In this document: positions 1-8,298 of the stretch, piece after piece
How the letters are laid out: the number at the start of each line of letters is the position of its first letter
How positions within the stretch are numbered: position 1 is the first letter of the stretch
Assembly (NCBI GenBank): GCA_024709365.1
Contig: JANJWV010000183.1
Span: 1 to 42,480 of the forward strand
Source of the DNA: Desulfomicrobium sp.
GTDB lineage: Bacteria > Desulfobacterota > Desulfovibrionia > Desulfovibrionales > Desulfomicrobiaceae
Direction: 5' to 3'
Length of the DNA: 42,480 nucleotides
The notes under the pieces: model-generated
What the model saw: only the letters and a program-made list of their open reading frames with translations
Databases searched by the model: none
Told to the model about the DNA's origin: nothing
Translations under genes and position numbers: made by a program

Positions 1-988
<988 letters not shown>

Positions 989-989
989 A

Positions 990-1110
990 GGACGGGATGG
1001 ACGAAATGGACGTTATGGACGAGATGGACAGGGTCATGCCCAGTGCCTTTCGGGGGCGTCCATTTCGTCCATGAGGTCCATGCCGTCCATTTTGTCCATT
1101 ATTCTTGCCC
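990..1110 (-). repeat. ATGGAC 9-bp-period palindromic repeat, copy 1 (inverted)
   Basis: ATGGAC recurs at 997, 1006, 1015 and 1024, and its complement GTCCAT at 1058, 1067, 1076, 1085 and 1094, all exactly 9 bp apart with variable 3-bp spacers. The two arms can fold into a long imperfect hairpin. Read on the minus strand, this 121-bp unit matches 1970-2089 at about 85%, including an identical stretch of 21 bases around the unit boundary and the flanking GGGCA.GAATA. It fills the space between the HD-GYP stop codon and the Shine-Dalgarno of the next gene. Confidence 0.85.
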
Positions 1111-1126
1111 TCATCAGGAGCTTTTC

Positions 1127-1981
1127 ATGCCACACCCATTTCCCCTTCCCAAAGTCTGGGCCCATCGCGGGGCGCGCAGCGTAGCCCCGGAAAACACGCT
1201 GGCCGCGGCCAGGGCCGCCCTGGCCCAGGGCGCCTTCGGCTGGGAGCTGGACGTTCGCCTGACCCTGGACGGCGCCGTGGTGGTCGCCCACGACCAGGGC
1301 CTGCGGCGCGTCACCGACATCGCCCGGCGGTCGGACATGCCCGGCCGGGCCGAGCACCGCGCCGACCGGCTGACCCTGGCGCAGATCCGCTCCCTGGACG
1401 CAGGGGGCTGGTTCGCCCGGCGCGATCCCTTCGGGACCGTGGCCGCCGGCGAGGTGCCGCAGCAGGAACTGGACGCCTTCGCCGGGGAGCGCATCCCGAC
1501 CCTGGCCGAGGCCCTGGAGTGGACCCGCGGCGCGGGGTTGGCCGTGAACGTGGAGATCAAGGACATGCTGGGCGGCGACGACGCCCTGCTGGTGTACGAG
1601 ACGGTGCGGCTGATCCGGCAGTCGGGGCTTGAGGGGCGGGTGCTGGTCTCGTCCTTCCGCCGGGCCTCGCTGGAGTTGTTCCGTGAGCTGTGCCCGGAGG
1701 TGCCCGTGGGTCTGCTGCTTGACGAAAAGGCCACGGCCGCGCCCGTGGAGGACATCCTGGCCGGCCTGCGGGACCTGGGCGCCGCGGCCCTGCACCCGTG
1801 CGTGCGCACCCTGGCGCCCGGGCGCGCGGCCGCCTTCCGGGAGGCCGGCTTCGACGTCAACGTCTACACCGTGAACCGCCCGGAGGACATGCTCCGCCTG
1901 GCCGCCGAGGGCGCCGCGGGCATCATTACGGATTTTCCGGCCAGGGCACTGGCCGTGCTGGGGGCGAAGGGGCAGGAATAA
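1127..1981 (+). CDS. glpQ: Glycerophosphodiester phosphodiesterase
   Basis: This 284-residue protein is of the GDPD family, which hydrolyses glycerophosphodiesters to sn-glycerol 3-phosphate and an alcohol. Visible family residues are H13 in AHRG, E22 in APENT, metal ligands E40 and D42 in WELDV, and H55 in VVAHD. The C-terminal VYTVNRPEDM and IITDFP motifs are also typical. No signal peptide is seen, so it is likely cytoplasmic (UgpQ-like rather than periplasmic GlpQ). The ATG at 1127 is chosen because AGGAG sits 6 nt upstream; an ATG at 1043 lies inside the repeat and would add nonsense sequence. The gene is bracketed by inverted repeat copies, and its stop codon lies within the second copy. 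GlpD nearby (2565-4124, convergent) could consume its product. Confidence 0.9.
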   Translation: MPHPFPLPKVWAHRGARSVAPENTLAAARAALAQGAFGWELDVRLTLDGAVVVAHDQGLRRVTDIARRSDMPGRAEHRADRLTLAQIRSLDAGGWFARRDPFGTVAAGEVPQQELDAFAGERIPTLAEALEWTRGAGLAVNVEIKDMLGGDDALLVYETVRLIRQSGLEGRVLVSSFRRASLELFRELCPEVPVGLLLDEKATAAPVEDILAGLRDLGAAALHPCVRTLAPGRAAAFREAGFDVNVYTVNRPEDMLRLAAEGAAGIITDFPARALAVLGAKGQE

Positions 1982-2089
1982 TGGACAAAATGGACGGGAT
2001 GGACTTTATGGACGAAATGGACGCCCCCAAAGGCATCGGGCTGGGCCCCGTCCATCTGGTCCATATCGTCCATAAAGTCCATCCCGTCC
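1970..2089 (+). repeat. ATGGAC 9-bp-period palindromic repeat, copy 2
   Basis: Five ATGGAC units (1981, 1990, 1999, 2008, 2017) face five GTCCAT-type units (2050, 2059, 2068, 2077, 2086), all on a 9-bp period. Bases 1991-2015 and 2066-2090 are perfect reverse complements over 25 bp. A further 6 bp (2017-2022 with 2059-2064) pairs after one mismatch. The repeat begins within the last codons of the phosphodiesterase gene and lies between it and the convergent lipoprotein gene, so it may also act as a bidirectional terminator. It is the inverted partner of 990-1110. Confidence 0.88.
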
Positions 2090-2104
2090 AAACAGCCTTC
2101 TTTT

Positions 2105-2461
2105 CTACTCCGCAACCACCCAGCCGTCGGGGCCTTTGACGAAGCGGACGGTTGTCATGTCCTTCTTGCGGCCCGTCAGGGGCACGGTCATGTCGAGTTC
2201 CACGTCGCAGACGTAGCCGGGCGCGTCCTTGGCCGCCACGCAGCCGATCTTCTTCACGGAGTGGATCTCGGCCTTGCCGATCATGTCCGTGAGGATCTTG
2301 CCTGCGCCGCCGAACATCTGCGTCGTTTGGTTCAGGGATTCGTTGTTTCTGGCGATGTTCTTCTCCAGGGCCGCGCGGATGTCGGTTTCCGAAGGCTCGC
2401 CGAAGCAGCCCGCGAGCAGGAGCACGAGGGCGGCCGCCAGGGCCGCGTGCAGCATCTTCAT
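2105..2461 (-). CDS. Small hypothetical lipoprotein
   Basis: This is a small secreted protein of about 118 residues. A hydrophobic signal (MLHAALAAALVLLLAGC) ends in a clear lipobox LAGC, so a diacylated N-terminal cysteine is expected. The mature part is soluble and contains two further cysteines (GCVAAKDAPGYVCDVEL) that could form a disulfide. I do not recognise a family. The start at 2461 is preferred over 2467 because AAGGAG then lies 6 nt upstream. It follows glpD on the same strand after about 100 bp and may be co-transcribed with it. No function is proposed. Confidence 0.75.
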   Translation of the reverse strand: MKMLHAALAAALVLLLAGCFGEPSETDIRAALEKNIARNNESLNQTTQMFGGAGKILTDMIGKAEIHSVKKIGCVAAKDAPGYVCDVELDMTVPLTGRKKDMTTVRFVKGPDGWVVAE

Positions 2462-2564
2462 TGTCATCTCCTTATCCTCTCACGCCCGTGCGGGTCGCGC
2501 AGGCAGTTTCAGCCGATTTCTTGTCGCGTTGCGGCGCGACGTCAAGGCTGCGTATCCGGTCGCC

Positions 2565-4124
2565 TCACTCGGCCAGGCAGCCCCTGGCCAGTTCGCGGTA
2601 GGCGCGCACCTGCTCCTCGATCCACTCGGCGTCGCGCCCCAGTTCCCGGGCCATGATCGCGGCCACGTCCGGGGCGATCTCCATGCTCACGGCCGCGTCC
2701 AGCACGATGGCGCGGGTGCGGTGGCGCAGCACGTCGGACAGGGTCATGGCCCACTCGCGGCGCACGGCCCAGACCACCTCGGCCCGCAGGTAGGGCAGCT
2801 TGTAGTGCAGGGGGCGCCCCAGGTCCGGGTCGTGGCGTATCAGCTCGCGGATCTCCTCGATGTCGCTGCCGTAGACCGAGAGGTGGTCGCGCGGGTCCAG
2901 GCCGTTCACCCAGCCGTGGAGGGGCAGGTTCTCGGTCTTGCAGGTGCGCGACGGCAGCCCGGCCAGGCGCGCGGCCTGGGTCACCGTGTCCTCTCCCATC
3001 TTGCGGTAGGTGGTCCACTTGCCGCCGGCGATGGTCACCAGGCCGCTCTGGGAGATGGTCAGGTGATGGTCGCGGGACAGGGAGGCCGTGCGGTCGGTAC
3101 CCTGGGCCCGGATGAGGGGCCTGATGCCGGTGAACACGCTCAGCACGTCGCTGCGCCTGGGGTCGCGGGTCAGGTAGCGGCCGGCGTGCTCCAGCAGGAA
3201 CTCGATCTCCTCGTCCAGGGGCCTGGGCTCGGTCGCAGGGGCGTCCAGGGCCGTGTCCGTGGTCCCGACCAGGACGCGGCCGTGCCAGGGCACGAGAAAG
3301 ATGACGCGGCCGTCGTCGGTGTGCGGCACCATGATGGCCGTGTCGCCGGGAGAGAAGGACTTGTCGAGGACCAGGTGGATGCCCTGGGACGGGGCGATGA
3401 GCGGCGGGGCCGTGGCGTCGTCCAGGCGCATGACCGAGTCCACGAAGATGCCCGTGGCGTTGACGACGACCTTGGCCCGCAGGTGGCGAATGTCCCCGGT
3501 CAGGGAGTCCGTGGCCTCCACGCCGCAGACTTGGCCCTGGTCGTCCTTGAGCAGGCCCGTGACGCCCATGTGGTTGACGGGCAGCCCGCCCAGGTCCTCC
3601 ATGGTCCGGGCCAGGGTGACGGCCAGGCGCGCGTCGTCGAACTGGCCGTCGTAGTAGATGACCCCGCCGCGCAGGTCCGTGGGTTCGAGGTTGGGGATCA
3701 TGTTCAGGGTCTTGGCCCGTGAGAGGATGCGCGAGCGGCCGAAGCCGAGCTTGCCGGCCAGCATGTCGTAGAGCTTGAGGCCGATGCCGTAGAAGGGCCG
3801 CTCCCACCAGGCGTAGTCCGGCACGACGAAGGCCTGGTTGGAGACGAGGTGGGGGGCGTTGCGGAGCAGCACACCGCGCTCGTGCAGGGCGTCCATGACC
3901 AGGGCCACGTTGCCCTGCTGCAGGTAGCGCACGCCGCCGTGCACGAGCTTGGTGGAGCGGCTGGACGTGCCCTGGGCGAAGTCGCGCTCCTCCAGGAGCA
4001 GGACGCGGTAGCCGCGGCTGGCCGCGTCCACGCCGCAGCCGAGGCCCGTGGCCCCGCCGCCGATGACGATCATGTCCCACGGGGTGGGGGTGTCGAGTTG
4101 TTCAAGCAGGTCGGTTCTGAGCAT
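2565..4124 (-). CDS. glpD: Glycerol-3-phosphate dehydrogenase (FAD)
   Basis: This 519-residue flavoprotein oxidises sn-glycerol 3-phosphate to dihydroxyacetone phosphate and passes electrons to the quinone pool at the membrane. An N-terminal Rossmann FAD motif IVIGGGATG (residues 19-27) is followed by family motifs SSRSTKLVHGGVRYLQ, GTTDT, TGIRPL and AGGKWTTYR. The C-terminal DAO-C region covers roughly the last 120 residues. The ATG at 4124 has GGAGG 5 nt upstream; the open frame continues 35 codons further but with atypical sequence. Convergent with the glycerophosphodiesterase gene, it fits glycerophospholipid or glycerol-phosphate catabolism. No GlpB or GlpC subunit lies beside it, so it is the single-subunit type. 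Confidence 0.93.
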   Translation of the reverse strand: MLRTDLLEQLDTPTPWDMIVIGGGATGLGCGVDAASRGYRVLLLEERDFAQGTSSRSTKLVHGGVRYLQQGNVALVMDALHERGVLLRNAPHLVSNQAFVVPDYAWWERPFYGIGLKLYDMLAGKLGFGRSRILSRAKTLNMIPNLEPTDLRGGVIYYDGQFDDARLAVTLARTMEDLGGLPVNHMGVTGLLKDDQGQVCGVEATDSLTGDIRHLRAKVVVNATGIFVDSVMRLDDATAPPLIAPSQGIHLVLDKSFSPGDTAIMVPHTDDGRVIFLVPWHGRVLVGTTDTALDAPATEPRPLDEEIEFLLEHAGRYLTRDPRRSDVLSVFTGIRPLIRAQGTDRTASLSRDHHLTISQSGLVTIAGGKWTTYRKMGEDTVTQAARLAGLPSRTCKTENLPLHGWVNGLDPRDHLSVYGSDIEEIRELIRHDPDLGRPLHYKLPYLRAEVVWAVRREWAMTLSDVLRHRTRAIVLDAAVSMEIAPDVAAIMARELGRDAEWIEEQVRAYRELARGCLAE

Positions 4125-4275
4125 GGGCGCCTCCGCAGGTTGCATTCCCGCCCCTGTAGCATGTTCGCGAGCCGAGGGCCAGACGGCGTCTCGCCGCCGC
4201 GGACCTTGACCTTGCGGCCCGGTGTTCATACTTCCTCATATTCCGGCCATCATGCCCGGAAGCATGGAGAACCCG

Positions 4276-5409
4276 ATGACCCAACCGACAGTCGGCATTG
4301 TCCGCACCCAGTCCTTCACCTTCGCCCACCCGCCCCACGCCATGGCCCTGGACAGCGGGGTGGGCCTGGGGCCCGTGTCCCTGGCCTACGAAACCTACGG
4401 CGAGCTGAACGCCGACCGTTCCAACGCCGTGCTCATCTGCCACGCCCTGACGGGCGACGCCCACGTGGCCGGCTACCACGCCGGCGACGACAGGCCCGGC
4501 TGGTGGGAGCACTACGTGGGCCCGGGCAAGCCCATCGACACGGACCGGCACTTCGTCATCTGCTCCAACGTCATCGGCAGCTGCATGGGCTCCTGCGGCC
4601 CTTCTTCCATCAACCCGTCCACGGGGCGCTACTGGGGCCTGGATTTTCCCATCGTGACCATCCCCGACATGGTCCGCGCCCAGCGCGAACTCGTGCGCCA
4701 TCTCGGCGTCGAGCGCCTGCGGGCCGTGGTCGGCGGCTCCCTCGGCGGCATGCAGACCCTGCAGTGGGCGGCCAGCTACCCGGAGATTGTGGACGGGATC
4801 ATCGCCCTGGCCACCACGAGCCGCCACTCGGCCCAGGCCATCGCCTTCAACGAGGTGGCCCGACAGTCCATCATGAGCGACCCCAACTGGAAGAATGGCG
4901 ACTATTACGACGGCGTGCGGCCGGACCTGGGCCTGGCCGTGGCGCGCATGATCGGGCACATCACCTACCTGTCCGACGAGTCCATGCACGTGAAGTTCGG
5001 CCGCGAGCTGCGCGGCGGGGCCTTCGCCTTCAACTTCGAGGGCGATTTCCAGGTCGAGAGCTACCTGCACCACCAGGGCAAAAAATTCGTGGAGCGCTTC
5101 GACGCCAACGCCTTCCTCTACGTGACCAAGGCGGCCGACTATTTCGACCTGGATCTGGGCAATCCCGAGAGCGCAGCCAGACGGGCTTTGGCCGGGACCG
5201 CAGCCCGTTTCCTGCTCGTGTCCTTCACCTCGGACTGGCTCTACCCGACCTACCAGTCGCGGCAGGTGGTCGACGTGCTGAAGACCCTGGGACGGGACGT
5301 CAGCTTTTGCGAAATCACCGCGCCGTGGGGGCACGACGCCTTCCTGCTGCCCGACGAGCGGCTGGAGACCGTCATCCGCGGCTTCCTGGGAGGACTCCAT
5401 GGCTGCTGA
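4276..5409 (+). CDS. metX: Homoserine O-acetyltransferase
   Basis: This 377-residue alpha/beta-hydrolase-fold acyltransferase activates homoserine for methionine synthesis, normally with acetyl-CoA. The nucleophile is S155 in VVGGSLGGMQ. The catalytic Asp is in FTSDWLYP and the His in WGHDAFLLP. SYPEIVDGI and NVIGSCMGSCGPSS are typical of MetX. The ATG at 4276 is chosen because GGAG lies 6 nt upstream; two earlier in-frame ATGs (4252, 4264) have no spaced Shine-Dalgarno. It overlaps metW by 11 bp, implying translational coupling. Acetyl versus succinyl donor specificity was not decided from sequence. I saw no SAM riboswitch in the 150 bp between glpD and metX. Confidence 0.94.
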   Translation: MTQPTVGIVRTQSFTFAHPPHAMALDSGVGLGPVSLAYETYGELNADRSNAVLICHALTGDAHVAGYHAGDDRPGWWEHYVGPGKPIDTDRHFVICSNVIGSCMGSCGPSSINPSTGRYWGLDFPIVTIPDMVRAQRELVRHLGVERLRAVVGGSLGGMQTLQWAASYPEIVDGIIALATTSRHSAQAIAFNEVARQSIMSDPNWKNGDYYDGVRPDLGLAVARMIGHITYLSDESMHVKFGRELRGGAFAFNFEGDFQVESYLHHQGKKFVERFDANAFLYVTKAADYFDLDLGNPESAARRALAGTAARFLLVSFTSDWLYPTYQSRQVVDVLKTLGRDVSFCEITAPWGHDAFLLPDERLETVIRGFLGGLHGC

Positions 5410-6034
5410 ACGCTGCGCGGACGCCGCGCCGGACCTGCGTTTCGATCTGCGCATCGTGGCCTCTTGGATCGAGCCGGGCAGCCGCGTGCTGGACCTGGGC
5501 TGCGCCGACGGCCGGCTCCTGCGCCACCTGCGCGACACCAAGGGAGTCAGGGGCCTGGGCATCGAACACGACGAGGACGAGGTGGTGTCCTGCGTCGCCC
5601 AGGGGCTCTCGGTCATTCACGGCGACATCAACACGGAACTGCCCGGTTTCCCGGACAAGGCCTTCGACTACGTGGTCGTGTCCCAGACCCTGCAGCAGGC
5701 CTACAAACCCACGGAGCTCCTGCACCAGTTGCTGCGGGTCGGGCGGCGGGGCATCGTCAGCTTCCCCAATTTCTGCTGCCTGCAGGTCCGCCTGCAGATG
5801 GCCTTCTCCGGCCATGTGCCCGTCACGCCGGAGCTGCCGTACCAGTGGTACAACACGCCCAACATCCGCGTGCTGAGCCTGGAGGATTTCAAGACCTATT
5901 CCCGCGCCGTGCCCTTCGCCATCACCCGTTCCCTGGCCGTGAACCCGGCTCCGGACGGGTCGGCCAGACAGGTGCGTTTCTGGCCCAACCTGCTGGCGTC
6001 ATACGGAATCTTTATGATCCGCGGCCGTTCATAA
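5399..6034 (+). CDS. metW: Methionine biosynthesis protein MetW
   Basis: This 211-residue methyltransferase-fold protein carries a SAM-binding-like motif VLDLGCADGRLL (residues ~30-41) and the MetW signatures LGIEHDED, VVSQTLQQ and FPNFCCLQVRLQM. MetW is almost always paired with MetX and has been linked to its activity and to methionine pathway regulation. The start ATG at 5399 lies within the end of metX (11-bp overlap). The stop codon at 6032-6034 lies inside the left arm of a large palindromic repeat. Confidence 0.93.
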   Translation: MAAERCADAAPDLRFDLRIVASWIEPGSRVLDLGCADGRLLRHLRDTKGVRGLGIEHDEDEVVSCVAQGLSVIHGDINTELPGFPDKAFDYVVVSQTLQQAYKPTELLHQLLRVGRRGIVSFPNFCCLQVRLQMAFSGHVPVTPELPYQWYNTPNIRVLSLEDFKTYSRAVPFAITRSLAVNPAPDGSARQVRFWPNLLASYGIFMIRGRS

Positions 6035-6143
6035 TCCGTTCTGGACTGCGTTGCTCCCCGATTTTGGCGGGCTTATGTAGTCGGCTACACCGCGCCCGCC
6101 AAAATCGGCTCGCGCCTTGCCAGAACAGCTTATGAACGGTCGC
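6021..6143. repeat. Three-tier palindromic repeat (REP/MITE-like)
   Basis: Nested inverted repeats define a long hairpin. Bases 6021-6034 pair with 6130-6143 (14 bp, one G-T). Bases 6038-6044 pair with 6120-6126 (GTTCTGG/CCAGAAC). Bases 6060-6072 pair perfectly with 6094-6106 (13 bp). A small apical stem TGTAG-TCGG-CTACA occupies 6076-6089. The left arm includes the metW stop codon. It resembles dispersed bacterial palindromic elements, but no second copy is present in this window. Confidence 0.75.
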
Positions 6144-6186
6144 GGGGAGATGTTACGGATTTTGGCTGACTGCCCATGAATCAGAG

Positions 6187-6202
6187 TCCGGCCAAGGCCG
6201 GA
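6187..6202 (+). promoter_or_regulatory. metY: Hairpin abutting the metY ribosome binding site
   Basis: TCCGGCC-AA-GGCCGGA is a perfect inverted repeat (practical stem 6 bp, 4-nt loop). It ends one base before AAGGAGG at 6203-6209, which serves the metY ATG at 6214. A stem this close to the Shine-Dalgarno could tune ribosome access. No known riboswitch class was recognised here, so the regulatory role is inference. Confidence 0.4.
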
Positions 6203-6213
6203 AAGGAGGAAAC

Positions 6214-7482
6214 ATGCAACGATTCGAGACCAGGGCCCTGCACGCAGGCTACGCCCCCGACGCCACGGGCTCCCGCGCCGTGCCCGTGCACCGCACTTCG
6301 GCCTTTCTGTTCAAGGACGCGGACCACGCCGCCGACCTCTTCGCCCTGCGCCAGCTCGGTCACATCTACACGCGTCTTGGCAGCCCCACCCAGGAGGCCC
6401 TGGAGACGCGCCTGGCCATGCTCGAGGGCGGCAAGGCTGCCCTGGCCCTGGCCTCGGGCACGGCGGCCATCCACTACACCGTCATCAACATCTGCCGCCA
6501 GGGCGACGAACTCGTCTCGTCCTCCACGCTTTACGGCGGCACGCACACCATGTTCGCGTCCATCCTGCCCGACGCGGGCATCACCACGCGCTTCGTCGAC
6601 ATCCACGACCCCGCGGCGGTGCGGGCGGCCATCAACGAGCGCACGCGGCTCGTCTACACCGAGGTCATCGGCAACCCGGCCCTGGACGTGGCCAACATCG
6701 AGGCCCTGGCTGCCATCGCCCACGAACACAATCTTCCCCTGGTGGTGGACGCGACCTTCGTCACGCCGTACCTCTTCCGGCCCCTGGAATACGGTGCGGA
6801 CATCGTCGTGCATTCGCTGACCAAGTGGATCGGCGGTCACGGCACGGCCATCGGCGGCGCGGTGGTCGACGGCGGCACCTTCGACTGGACCGACCCCAAG
6901 TTCGCCCTCTTCAACGAGCCCGACCCGTCCTATCACGGCCTGCGCTACGCCCACGACCTGGGCGAGCTGAACCCCCTGGCCTTCATCATGCGCATGCGCC
7001 TTGTGCCGCTCAGAAACCTCGGCGCGTGCCTGTCGCCCGACAACTGCTGGATCTTCCTGCAGGGCCTGGAGACATTGGCCCTGCGCATGGAGCGCCACAG
7101 CGAGAACGCCCTGCAGGTGGCCGATTTCCTGTCCGCCCACCCCAAGGTTTCCTGGGTGCGCTATCCCGGCCTGCCTGGCGATCCGTCGTACCCCCTGGCC
7201 AAGACCATGTTCCCGCGCGGCAGCGGCGGCATGGTCGTCTTCGGCGTGCAGGGCGGCCTCGACGCCGGGCGGCGCTTCATCGACCGTCTGGGACTCGTCT
7301 CCCACCTGGCCAACGTCGGCGACGCCAAGAGCCTGGCCATCCACCCGGCCAGCACCACGCACTCGCAGCTGTCCGAGGACGAGCAGGCCGCGGCCGGCAT
7401 CACCCCGGACCTGGTGCGCCTGTCCGTGGGCATCGAGCACATCGACGACATTCTGGCCGATCTGGATCAGGCCCTGGCCTGA
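6214..7482 (+). CDS. metY: O-acetylhomoserine sulfhydrylase
   Basis: This 422-residue PLP enzyme of the Cys/Met metabolism family makes homocysteine directly from O-acetylhomoserine and sulfide. The Schiff-base lysine is K204 in HSLTKWIGGHG, and D179 in VVDATF should contact the pyridine nitrogen. LASGTAA, SSSTLYGGT and the C-terminal HPASTTHSQL and RLSVGIEHIDDI motifs are family hallmarks. It is preceded by AAGGAGG at 6203. Together with metX and metW upstream it gives a short direct-sulfhydrylation route, which suits an organism with abundant internal sulfide. Insertion of a palindromic repeat between metW and metY leaves open whether all three share a transcript. Confidence 0.93.
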   Translation: MQRFETRALHAGYAPDATGSRAVPVHRTSAFLFKDADHAADLFALRQLGHIYTRLGSPTQEALETRLAMLEGGKAALALASGTAAIHYTVINICRQGDELVSSSTLYGGTHTMFASILPDAGITTRFVDIHDPAAVRAAINERTRLVYTEVIGNPALDVANIEALAAIAHEHNLPLVVDATFVTPYLFRPLEYGADIVVHSLTKWIGGHGTAIGGAVVDGGTFDWTDPKFALFNEPDPSYHGLRYAHDLGELNPLAFIMRMRLVPLRNLGACLSPDNCWIFLQGLETLALRMERHSENALQVADFLSAHPKVSWVRYPGLPGDPSYPLAKTMFPRGSGGMVVFGVQGGLDAGRRFIDRLGLVSHLANVGDAKSLAIHPASTTHSQLSEDEQAAAGITPDLVRLSVGIEHIDDILADLDQALA

Positions 7483-7627
7483 TGGCGACGCGCCTCCGCT
7501 GACGGTGCAGACATGGTCTGGTTTGTTCCCGTGTCGCGTTTTTTGTGGATCATTTTGATACGGAATTCGGCTGAAACTGTGTCGATATGGGCCCATCAGG
7601 GCCCTTCGATGTGGTATCTCCGGCACG

Positions 7628-7662
7628 CAACACCATGATTTTCCAGATCATGACTCGTGTTG
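7628..7662. promoter_or_regulatory. Bulged inverted repeat upstream of DUF4242 gene
   Basis: CAACAC-CATGAT (7628-7639) pairs with ATCATG (7647-7652) and GTGTTG (7657-7662), with a 4-nt bulge on the right side. It sits about 95 bp upstream of the DUF4242 start in an otherwise featureless 274-bp gap. It could be an operator or a leader stem. No convincing promoter hexamers were found around it. Confidence 0.3.
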
Positions 7663-7756
7663 GACACATATTTGAATGTACCGCCTCCGCGGATAATTCC
7701 TGTGGCGACGCGTACCGCATTGACCCGCCACGGTCCTCTAACCGGAAGGAGACTGT

Positions 7757-8032
7757 ATGCCGAAGTACATCATCGAGCGCGAGATTCCCGGCGCGGGCAG
7801 CATGTCCGCCGAGACCCTGAAGGGCATCTCCCAGCATTCCTGCGGCGTGCTCAGGGAGATGGGCCCGTCCATCCAGTGGGTGGAGAGCTTCGTCACGCCG
7901 GACAAGATCTACTGCGTGTACATCGCCGAGAACGAGGCGGCCGTGCGCGAGCACGCCAGTCGCGGCGGCTTCCCGGCCAACAGCGTGACCGAGGTCCGGA
8001 CCATCATCGACCCGACGACCTCCGAAGGGTAA
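7757..8032 (+). CDS. DUF4242 domain protein (nickel-binding-like)
   Basis: This 91-residue cytoplasmic protein begins MPKYIIEREIPGAG and contains VESFVTPDKIYCVYIAENEAAVREHA, the pattern of the DUF4242 (SCO4226-like) ferredoxin-fold family. Some members have been described as nickel-binding. The start has GGAAGGAG at 7744-7751, a good Shine-Dalgarno. It stands alone on the plus strand between metY and an intrinsic terminator, so it is probably monocistronic. Function is not known. Confidence 0.8.
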   Translation: MPKYIIEREIPGAGSMSAETLKGISQHSCGVLREMGPSIQWVESFVTPDKIYCVYIAENEAAVREHASRGGFPANSVTEVRTIIDPTTSEG

Positions 8033-8070
8033 GGCGCGGAGCCGGAACCTCGCTCGACAGATCAAAATCC

Positions 8071-8103
8071 GAAGGCCTGCCGGCATCATGTCGGCAGGCC
8101 TTC
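8071..8103 (+). terminator. Intrinsic terminator-like hairpin after DUF4242 gene
   Basis: GAAGGCCTGCCG (8071-8082) and CGGCAGGCCTTC (8092-8103) form a perfect 12-bp stem with a 9-nt loop, about 40 bp after the stop codon. The following CGACGTTT has only a short T stretch, so termination is likely but not canonical. Confidence 0.7.
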
Positions 8104-8207
8104 CGACGTTTCATGAATTGCGTGTCTTCCGAATCCGCACGACGAGGTGCATCGATTGCAGTGCTCGGTTTTTCGATCGGTTCCGTTCTTGAAACGCCGC
8201 TCGCCAC

Positions 8208-8274
8208 ACAAATCGCGACATAATTCTTGCCAATCATGACAAATCGCGACATTCATGATGTCGCGATTTGTCAT
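8208..8274. promoter_or_regulatory. Palindromic operator upstream of the Fic/HTH gene
   Basis: ATGACAAATCGCGACAT (8236-8252) and its exact reverse complement (8258-8274) form a 39-bp perfect palindrome with a 5-bp centre. A third half-site ACAAATCGCGACAT lies at 8208-8221 in the same orientation as the left arm, 31 bp away, so on the same helix face. The palindrome ends 24 bp before the start codon of a winged-helix Fic protein, an arrangement typical of autoregulation. Base composition is more A+T-rich than its surroundings. Confidence 0.75.
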
Positions 8275-8298
8275 CTTTCACCATGGCAAGGTCCAATC

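Noticed and set aside
1864-2139. Open frames reading through the ATGGAC arrays (M-D and V-H repeat peptides)
   Set aside because: They depend wholly on the 9-bp repeat and lack independent start signals; the complementarity of the arms points to a DNA/RNA structure instead.
2229-3722. Long open frame on the plus strand opposite glpD (497 codons)
   Set aside because: It is antisense to a well-supported flavoprotein, has low-complexity Gly/Ala/Val/His-rich sequence and no recognisable motif; such frames arise readily in high-GC DNA.
4125-4275. Possible SAM riboswitch or other methionine leader before metX
   Set aside because: No recognisable core of SAM-I, SAM-II or SAH elements could be traced by eye. 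A TTGACC/CATACT pair has only 15-bp spacing.
4102-5616. Long minus-strand frame (504 codons) opposite metX/metW
   Set aside because: Antisense to two well-supported genes, with no domain motif and composition typical of shadow frames.
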